Origin: Rhodospirillales bacterium
GTDB taxonomy: Bacteria; Pseudomonadota; Alphaproteobacteria; Acetobacterales; Acetobacteraceae
Assembly: GCA_903644035.1 (NCBI GenBank)
Contig: CAHJXG010000369.1
Span: 1 to 9,878, forward strand
DNA length: 9,878 nt
Direction of reading: 5' to 3'
Of the stretch, positions 5,602 through 9,878 are shown piece by piece; positions within the stretch are counted from its first letter, which is position 1; the number at the start of each line of letters is the position of its first letter. The notes below the pieces were generated by a model. The model saw nothing but the letters and a program-made list of their open reading frames with translations. It was not told the origin of the DNA and ran no database searches. Made by a program: the position numbers and the translations under genes.

Positions 5602-6378
5602 TCAATGCGGGGCGGGCGAGACCAGACGCAGCTCGACGCTCAGCCTGGGCTTGGTCATTCGCGGCGTGACGTGCGACCGGTGGATGGTCGTGCCGGCGAA
5701 CACCAGCACGTCCCCCGGACCGAGGGTTGGACGCCATAGCGCACCGGGTCCGAACATCTCAAGGACGAGGCGTTCGTCGATCCTGGCGCGTTCGACCGGC
5801 ACGGCATGGTCCGGCGGCCCGGCCATGGCCAGCAGGTCGCGCCGGTCGGTGACGACGACCTCGAGGCCGGGGGCGTGGACGCCGCATTCCGCCAAGGGGA
5901 TCCACACGTTCAGCAGCGGGGTTTGCAGGATGGACTGGTCCTGGTGGAACGGCAGCGCCTGGATGTGCGGGCCGGGGATCAGCGCCCGCACGTAGCTGTT
6001 CGGGTCCAACCGGGGCGGCTCGCCCAGGTGCCGGCCCGCGAGGGCGCGGATCGCCGGGCAATCCAGAAGGTCCGCGGCCGGCCTGCCGCCAGCCACGATG
6101 CGGTCGAGGGCGAGGGTCCGGCGCAGGTGGCTCTGGCGTTCCGGCGCCGTGAGGCACCCGCCCGCGGCGACGCGGGCATCCCTCTCGTCATACAGGTCGC
6201 GGGCCGCGGCGCCCACGGCGGCGATCGCGCCGGGATCAAGCAGGCCTTTGATCCTCAGCACGCCGTGGCGCCGCAACCCCACGGCCGCCGCGTCGAGGTC
6301 GATCCCATGGGCGTCCATCGTGCAGCGCGAGCCGGCGGGCCGCGCATCGCTGAAGAAACGGTGCAGCTGCGCAAGCAT
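5602..6378 (-). CDS. Phytanoyl-CoA dioxygenase family (PhyH) protein
   Basis: This 258-aa non-heme Fe(II)/2-oxoglutarate dioxygenase would hydroxylate an unidentified substrate using O2 and 2-oxoglutarate. The metal triad is visible: FHQDQS gives His145 and Asp147, and AGTTIHRSHVT gives distal His233. PRLSVELR (244-251) supplies the Arg (245 or 251) expected to bind the 2-oxoglutarate carboxylate. LNVWIPLAECG (156-166) and APGLEVVV (169-176) are family-typical strand and turn segments. AGGAGG lies 13 nt before ATG 6378, a long spacer. The internal ATG at 6318 has no ribosome-binding site, so the longer form is preferred. The length is near the family norm. It diverges from the sulfotransferase gene across 130 bp, which hints that both modify the same type of metabolite; that link is inference. 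Confidence 0.88.
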   Translation of the reverse strand: MLAQLHRFFSDARPAGSRCTMDAHGIDLDAAAVGLRRHGVLRIKGLLDPGAIAAVGAAARDLYDERDARVAAGGCLTAPERQSHLRRTLALDRIVAGGRPAADLLDCPAIRALAGRHLGEPPRLDPNSYVRALIPGPHIQALPFHQDQSILQTPLLNVWIPLAECGVHAPGLEVVVTDRRDLLAMAGPPDHAVPVERARIDERLVLEMFGPGALWRPTLGPGDVLVFAGTTIHRSHVTPRMTKPRLSVELRLVSPAPH

Positions 6379-6508
6379 TGCTTTCGGATGTCCTCCTGCC
6401 CGGTCACGGTCCTAAGTGCCCGACGACCCCGCGTTGGAGCCATAGGAATATCGGGATCGCAAACAGCGGGACTGGAAGCTGTGGCAGTTTTGCTGCATGA
6501 GGTCCCGT

Positions 6509-7390
6509 ATGCTCGGCATCACGGCGGCGGCGAAATGGTTGACCCGGCCCCGACATCCGGGGTCAGCAGCCCCGGCCCCTGGCCCCGAGGCGCCGCGCGC
6601 GATGCCGGGTGAGGCGGAGCGGGTCCAGTTCTTCATCGCGGGCGTGCAGAAAGGCGGCACGACGGCCCTCGACAGCATCCTGCGCGACCATCCATCCATC
6701 CAGATGGCGAGGGTCAAGGAGGTCCACCACTTCGATGACGAGGCCATCGACTGGTCGGCGCCGGACCACGGCCGGCTCCATGCGGCGTATGATTGGGCGG
6801 CCACGGGCGTCGTGCGGGGCGAAGCGACCCCGATCACGCTGTACTGGCCGAACGCCCTGGAACGCCTGCGCCGCTACAACCCGCGGGCGAAGCTGCTGAT
6901 CGGCCTGCGCCATCCGGCCTTCAGGGCCTTCTCGCACTGGCGCATGGAAACCAAGCGGGGCTGGGACAGCCTGCCGTTCCCGCAGGCGGTCGGGCCTGAG
7001 GGCCGCCAGCGTGTCCGGGACGCGCCGGGCGGGGTGCACCGCGTGTTCTCCTACGTGGAGCGCGGCCTGTATGCCCGGCAGATCGAGCATCTCCTGACGC
7101 TGTTCCCCCGCCATCAGGTCCTGTTCTTCAGGACCGACCGGCTTTGGCTGGAACCGGGCCAGGTCCTGGACGCGGTGCAGGACGCCGTCGAGGTCGAGCG
7201 CCGCCTGGCAGCGCCGCGCCGCTACGTCGTTCCGCTCGACTCGTCCGATCTCGGCCCCATCCCGGCCGAGCCGCGGCAGATGCTCGACCAGGTGTTCGCC
7301 ACGGACATCCGGCGCACGGCCGCGCTCAGCGGCCTCGACCTTGCGGACTGGCTGCGGCCGGACTACCGCGAGCCGATGCCGACCGGTTGA
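6509..7390 (+). CDS. PAPS-dependent sulfotransferase family protein
   Basis: This protein of about 293 aa would transfer sulfate from PAPS to a hydroxyl or amine on a carbohydrate, lipid or small metabolite. The 5'-phosphosulfate loop is FFIAGVQKGGTTAL (41-54, Lys48). The 3'-phosphate site is IGLRHPAFRAFSHW (131-144, Arg134 and Ser142). KEVHHFD (70-76), RGEATP (103-108) and YVERGLYARQIEHLLTLFP (182-200) match the bacterial heparan-sulfotransferase-like fold. Three starts are possible: 6497; 6509, with GAGG 6 nt upstream; and 6602 (MPGEAERVQ), with GAGG 11 nt upstream, which would place the PAPS loop near the N-terminus as in most relatives. I chose 6509 for its spacing and because 6512-6601 keeps GC-biased third codon positions, but 6602 remains plausible. 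No signal peptide is seen, so it is probably cytoplasmic. It ends 13 nt from the convergent oxidoreductase gene. Confidence 0.88.
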   Translation: MLGITAAAKWLTRPRHPGSAAPAPGPEAPRAMPGEAERVQFFIAGVQKGGTTALDSILRDHPSIQMARVKEVHHFDDEAIDWSAPDHGRLHAAYDWAATGVVRGEATPITLYWPNALERLRRYNPRAKLLIGLRHPAFRAFSHWRMETKRGWDSLPFPQAVGPEGRQRVRDAPGGVHRVFSYVERGLYARQIEHLLTLFPRHQVLFFRTDRLWLEPGQVLDAVQDAVEVERRLAAPRRYVVPLDSSDLGPIPAEPRQMLDQVFATDIRRTAALSGLDLADWLRPDYREPMPTG

Positions 7391-7403
7391 CCGAACCTCG
7401 GCG

Positions 7404-9662
7404 TCAGGCTTCGAGCAGCCGGTCCAGCGTGATCGGGAAGCTGCGGACGCGCGTGCCGGTCGCGTGCCAGACCGCGTTGGCGATGGCGCCCGCGGTGCCC
7501 GTGACGCCGATCTCGCCCACGCCCTTGATGCCGAGCGCGTTCACGTGGACGTCGCGCTCCTCGACCAGGATCGCCTCGATGCTCGGCACGTCCGCGTTCA
7601 CCGGCACGTGATACTCGGCGAGGTTCGGGTTCATCGGGCGTCCGGAGCGCCTGTCCACCACCGCGTGCTCATGCAGCGCGAAGGACACGCCCCAGATCAT
7701 GCCGCCATAGTACTGGCTGCGGACCAGGCGCGGGTTGACGATGGTGCCGGCGGCAAACGCGCCCACCAGCCGGGTCACCCGGATTTGGCCGAAATCCGGG
7801 TCCACCTTCACCTCGGCGAACACCGCCCCGTGGGCGTGCATGGCGTAGGCGGACAGCGCCGCCGGATCGGCCGCGCCGGTGCCCTGCCCCTCGATCGCGT
7901 CGCGCCCGGCGCGGGTGAGGATGTCGGCATAGCTTTCGCTGCGCGCCTCGTCGTCGCGCCGGTGCAGCCGGCCGCTCCGTGCGATCACGCCCGCGTTGCC
8001 GGCGCCGAACAGCGGCGAGCGCCGGTCCGTCGTCGCCAGGTCCGCGAGCTTGGCGATCACGTCCGCCCCGGCGCCGTGGATCGCGACGCCCACGGTCGCC
8101 GTGTGGGCCGAGCCGCCCGCGATCCCGGCGTCCGGCAGGTCCGACGAGCCGGCGCGGAACTCCAGCCGGTCAAGCTCCAGGCCGAGCGCGTCGGCGGCGA
8201 TCTGGGCGAAGGCGGTCCAGGCGCCCTGGCCCATGTCGTGCGCCCCGGTCTCCACCACCCCCGTGCCGTCCTGGCGCAGCACCGCCCGCGCGTGGCCCTG
8301 GAACATCAGCGCCGGGAACGTCGCCGTGCCCATGCCCCAGCCGACCAGCAGGCCGGCCTCGTCCCGCATCTGCCGCGGCGCCTGCGGGCGGGCGGCCCAG
8401 CCGAACCGCGCGGCGCCCTGCTCGTAGCACTGGCGCAGCGCCTTGGAGGAGAACGGCTTGCCGCTGAGCGGCTCGACCTCGGCATAGTTCTTCAGCCGGA
8501 ACGCGAGCGGGTCCATGCCGCAGGCGAGCGCCATCTCGTCGATGGCGCTCTCCAGCGCGGCGCTGCCGGGCGCCTCGCCGGGTGCGCGCATGAACAGCGG
8601 CGTGCCGGTGTCGATCCGCACCGCCTCGTGCGACGTGGTGATCGCCGGGCTGGCATAGAGGGTGTGGGACGCGCTGGCCGCCGGTTCGAAGAAGTCGTCG
8701 AACGTGCTGGAGGCGGTCTTGGCGTGGTGGCTGAGCGCCGTCAGCGCCCCCTCGCCGTCCGCACCCATCCGCAGCGTCTGCCGGGTGGGCGCGCGGTGCC
8801 CGACGGGGCCGAACATCTGCTCGCGCCGCAGCACCAGCTTCACCGGGCGGCCCACCAGGCGGGCGGCCATGATGCCGAGGACCTGCGGCCCCGAGAGCAG
8901 CCCCTTGGAGCCGAAGCCGCCGCCGAGGAACGGGCTGCGGATGTGGATGCCCTCGGGTGCTATGCCAAACAGCCCGGCGATGCGGGCCTGCGCCATCGCC
9001 ATGCCCTGGCTCGGCGTGTCGATGGACAGGGTGTCGCCATCCCAGGCCGCCACGATGGCGTGCGGCTCCATCGCGTTGTGGTACTGCGCCGGCGTGTCAT
9101 AGACCGCCTCCATCCGCACCGACGCCGCCGCAAGGCCGGCCGCGACGTCGCCGTGGCTCTCCTCGGCCGGGCTGCCGGCGCCGACGGCTGGGGGCGCGAA
9201 GCTTTCGTCGGAGTCGAGGCCCGTGCGCGCCGGCTCGGCCTCGTATCGCGGGGCCAGCAGGGCGGCGCCCTCGGTCGCGGCCTCGAGCGAGTCCGCCACC
9301 ACGACGGCGACCGGCTGGTTGGGGTAGCGCACCCTGTCGTTCTGCAGCAGGTCGAGCCGGAACATGAACGGATTGGTCTTCGCGTCCGGATCCAGCGCGA
9401 GCTTGGGCGCGTTCGCGGGCGTCATCACCTCGATCACGCCGGGATGGGCACGGGCCGCCGCCACGTCCAGCGCGGTGACCCGGCCGCGCGCGATGCTGCT
9501 CACGGCGAGCGCGGCATAGACCATGCCCGGCGGATGGTTGTCGGCGGCGAACCGGGCGGCGCCGGTCGTCTTGAGCACGCCCTCGCGCCGGGTCAGCGGC
9601 TGGCCGATGCTCGATCCCATGCGGAGATGCGCAGGCGCTTGCGTAGGCATGATCTCAGGCAT
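7404..9662 (-). CDS. Molybdopterin-binding subunit of PaoABC-like aldehyde oxidoreductase
   Basis: This 752-aa protein is the catalytic large subunit of the xanthine dehydrogenase family, closest in appearance to E. coli PaoC (YagR), which oxidises aldehydes with a molybdenum cofactor. The N-terminal aldehyde-oxidase a/b-hammerhead region is at about 18-150. The Moco domains follow: PFLGGGFGSKG (244-254), LFMRAPGEAPG (356-366) with the substrate-pocket Arg, GAHDMGQGAWT (473-483) and the C-terminal KGVGEIGVTG (713-722), with Glu717 as the expected catalytic base. The start at ATG 9662 has GGAG 9 nt upstream and overlaps the stop of the preceding FAD-subunit gene by 8 nt, which suggests translational coupling. 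ATG 9650 is a weaker alternative, and the extension to 9803 only reads the FAD gene in another frame. The iron-sulfur subunit is expected upstream, beyond the right edge. Confidence 0.93.
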   Translation of the reverse strand: MPEIMPTQAPAHLRMGSSIGQPLTRREGVLKTTGAARFAADNHPPGMVYAALAVSSIARGRVTALDVAAARAHPGVIEVMTPANAPKLALDPDAKTNPFMFRLDLLQNDRVRYPNQPVAVVVADSLEAATEGAALLAPRYEAEPARTGLDSDESFAPPAVGAGSPAEESHGDVAAGLAAASVRMEAVYDTPAQYHNAMEPHAIVAAWDGDTLSIDTPSQGMAMAQARIAGLFGIAPEGIHIRSPFLGGGFGSKGLLSGPQVLGIMAARLVGRPVKLVLRREQMFGPVGHRAPTRQTLRMGADGEGALTALSHHAKTASSTFDDFFEPAASASHTLYASPAITTSHEAVRIDTGTPLFMRAPGEAPGSAALESAIDEMALACGMDPLAFRLKNYAEVEPLSGKPFSSKALRQCYEQGAARFGWAARPQAPRQMRDEAGLLVGWGMGTATFPALMFQGHARAVLRQDGTGVVETGAHDMGQGAWTAFAQIAADALGLELDRLEFRAGSSDLPDAGIAGGSAHTATVGVAIHGAGADVIAKLADLATTDRRSPLFGAGNAGVIARSGRLHRRDDEARSESYADILTRAGRDAIEGQGTGAADPAALSAYAMHAHGAVFAEVKVDPDFGQIRVTRLVGAFAAGTIVNPRLVRSQYYGGMIWGVSFALHEHAVVDRRSGRPMNPNLAEYHVPVNADVPSIEAILVEERDVHVNALGIKGVGEIGVTGTAGAIANAVWHATGTRVRSFPITLDRLLEA

Positions 9663-9878
9663 GGATGATGGCTCCGGAGAAGGGCGAGGCGGGGAGGGCG
9701 GGCATCCGGTCGGGCGTGCCCGCGGCGGCCAGCATGAGCGCGCGCACGACGATGCGGCGGGCCAGCTCGATTTTGAAGCCGTTGTCGCCGGACGGCCTGG
9801 CATCGGCCAGCGCCGCCTCCGCCGCCCGGTGGAAGATGGTGGGGTCCGGGCGGGCGCCGGCCAGCTCGGCCTCTGCCG
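9655..9878 (-). CDS. FAD-binding subunit of aldehyde oxidoreductase, C-terminal end (partial)
   Basis: Only the last 73 residues are in the window; the gene starts beyond the right edge. The stretch GDNGFKIELARRIVVRALML (30-49 of the visible part) and the tail MPALPASPFSGAIIHA resemble the C-terminus of PaoB/YagS-type FAD subunits, in which this helical CO-dehydrogenase flavoprotein C-terminal domain ends with a LPASPF-like motif. It would pass electrons from the molybdenum centre via FAD. The stop TGA (9657-9655) lies inside the first codons of the large-subunit gene, an 8-nt overlap fitting one operon. The order iron-sulfur, FAD, molybdenum subunit is the usual one. Confidence 0.85.
   Translation of the reverse strand, partial: AEAELAGARPDPTIFHRAAEAALADARPSGDNGFKIELARRIVVRALMLAAAGTPDRMPALPASPFSGAIIHA

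Noticed and set aside
6688..6701. CCAT tandem repeat (about 3.5 copies)
   Set aside because: It lies inside the sulfotransferase coding sequence (RDHPSIQ) in a conserved family region and is too short to be a notable phase-variable tract.
7341..9668. 775-codon plus-strand ORF opposite the molybdopterin subunit
   Set aside because: Low-complexity Arg/His/Ala/Gly composition; the minus strand holds a full-length, motif-complete oxidoreductase subunit.
9663..9803. N-terminal extension of the molybdopterin subunit
   Set aside because: It lies in another frame of the FAD-subunit gene, whose own C-terminal sequence is recognisable.
1..9878. CRISPR array, tRNA, rRNA, riboswitch or intact insertion sequence
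   Set aside because: No regularly spaced repeats, cloverleaf-like segments, rRNA signatures or transposase-sized genes with terminal inverted repeats were seen on either strand.

Overview
The window is GC-rich (about 70% by eye) and reads as an alphaproteobacterial chromosome or large replicon. Pointers are the strong C/G bias at third codon positions, a DUF1127 microprotein, an RbsA/RbsC-type sugar importer and a PaoABC-type molybdenum aldehyde oxidoreductase. A Rhizobiales or Rhodospirillales member fits; genus cannot be fixed from the sequence.

Layout, left to right. Positions 1-801 hold no convincing long gene. They contain a strikingly AT-rich island (about 23% GC over 401-460) with a 34-codon ORF behind a good Shine-Dalgarno sequence and a perfect 9-bp hairpin inside it, then two GC-rich inverted repeats. 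Positions 802-4325, minus strand, carry a complete carbohydrate ABC importer in transcription order permease, periplasmic binding protein, double-domain ATPase. A candidate promoter with a consensus -35 lies near 4474-4502. Positions 4720-5526, plus strand, carry three very small genes in tandem (49, 53 and 77 aa), each with its own ribosome-binding site; the third is a DUF1127 protein. The importer and this cluster diverge from a 394-bp intergenic region.

Positions 5602-6378 (minus) encode a PhyH-type Fe(II)/2-oxoglutarate dioxygenase. It is divergent from a PAPS-dependent sulfotransferase at about 6509-7390 (plus), so the two form a possible hydroxylation/sulfation pair. The sulfotransferase ends only 13 nt from the end of the convergent gene at 7404-9662 (minus), the molybdopterin-binding large subunit of a PaoABC-like oxidoreductase. 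The C-terminal end of its FAD-binding partner subunit enters at the right edge (9655-9878) and overlaps the large-subunit start by 8 nt.

The importer brings in a sugar or related polar solute, but no catabolic enzyme or regulator lies beside it, so the substrate is open. The Pao-type enzyme would oxidise aldehydes and needs a 2Fe-2S subunit outside the window. No CRISPR array, tRNA, rRNA or intact insertion sequence was seen. The least explained parts are the microprotein cluster and the AT-rich island.
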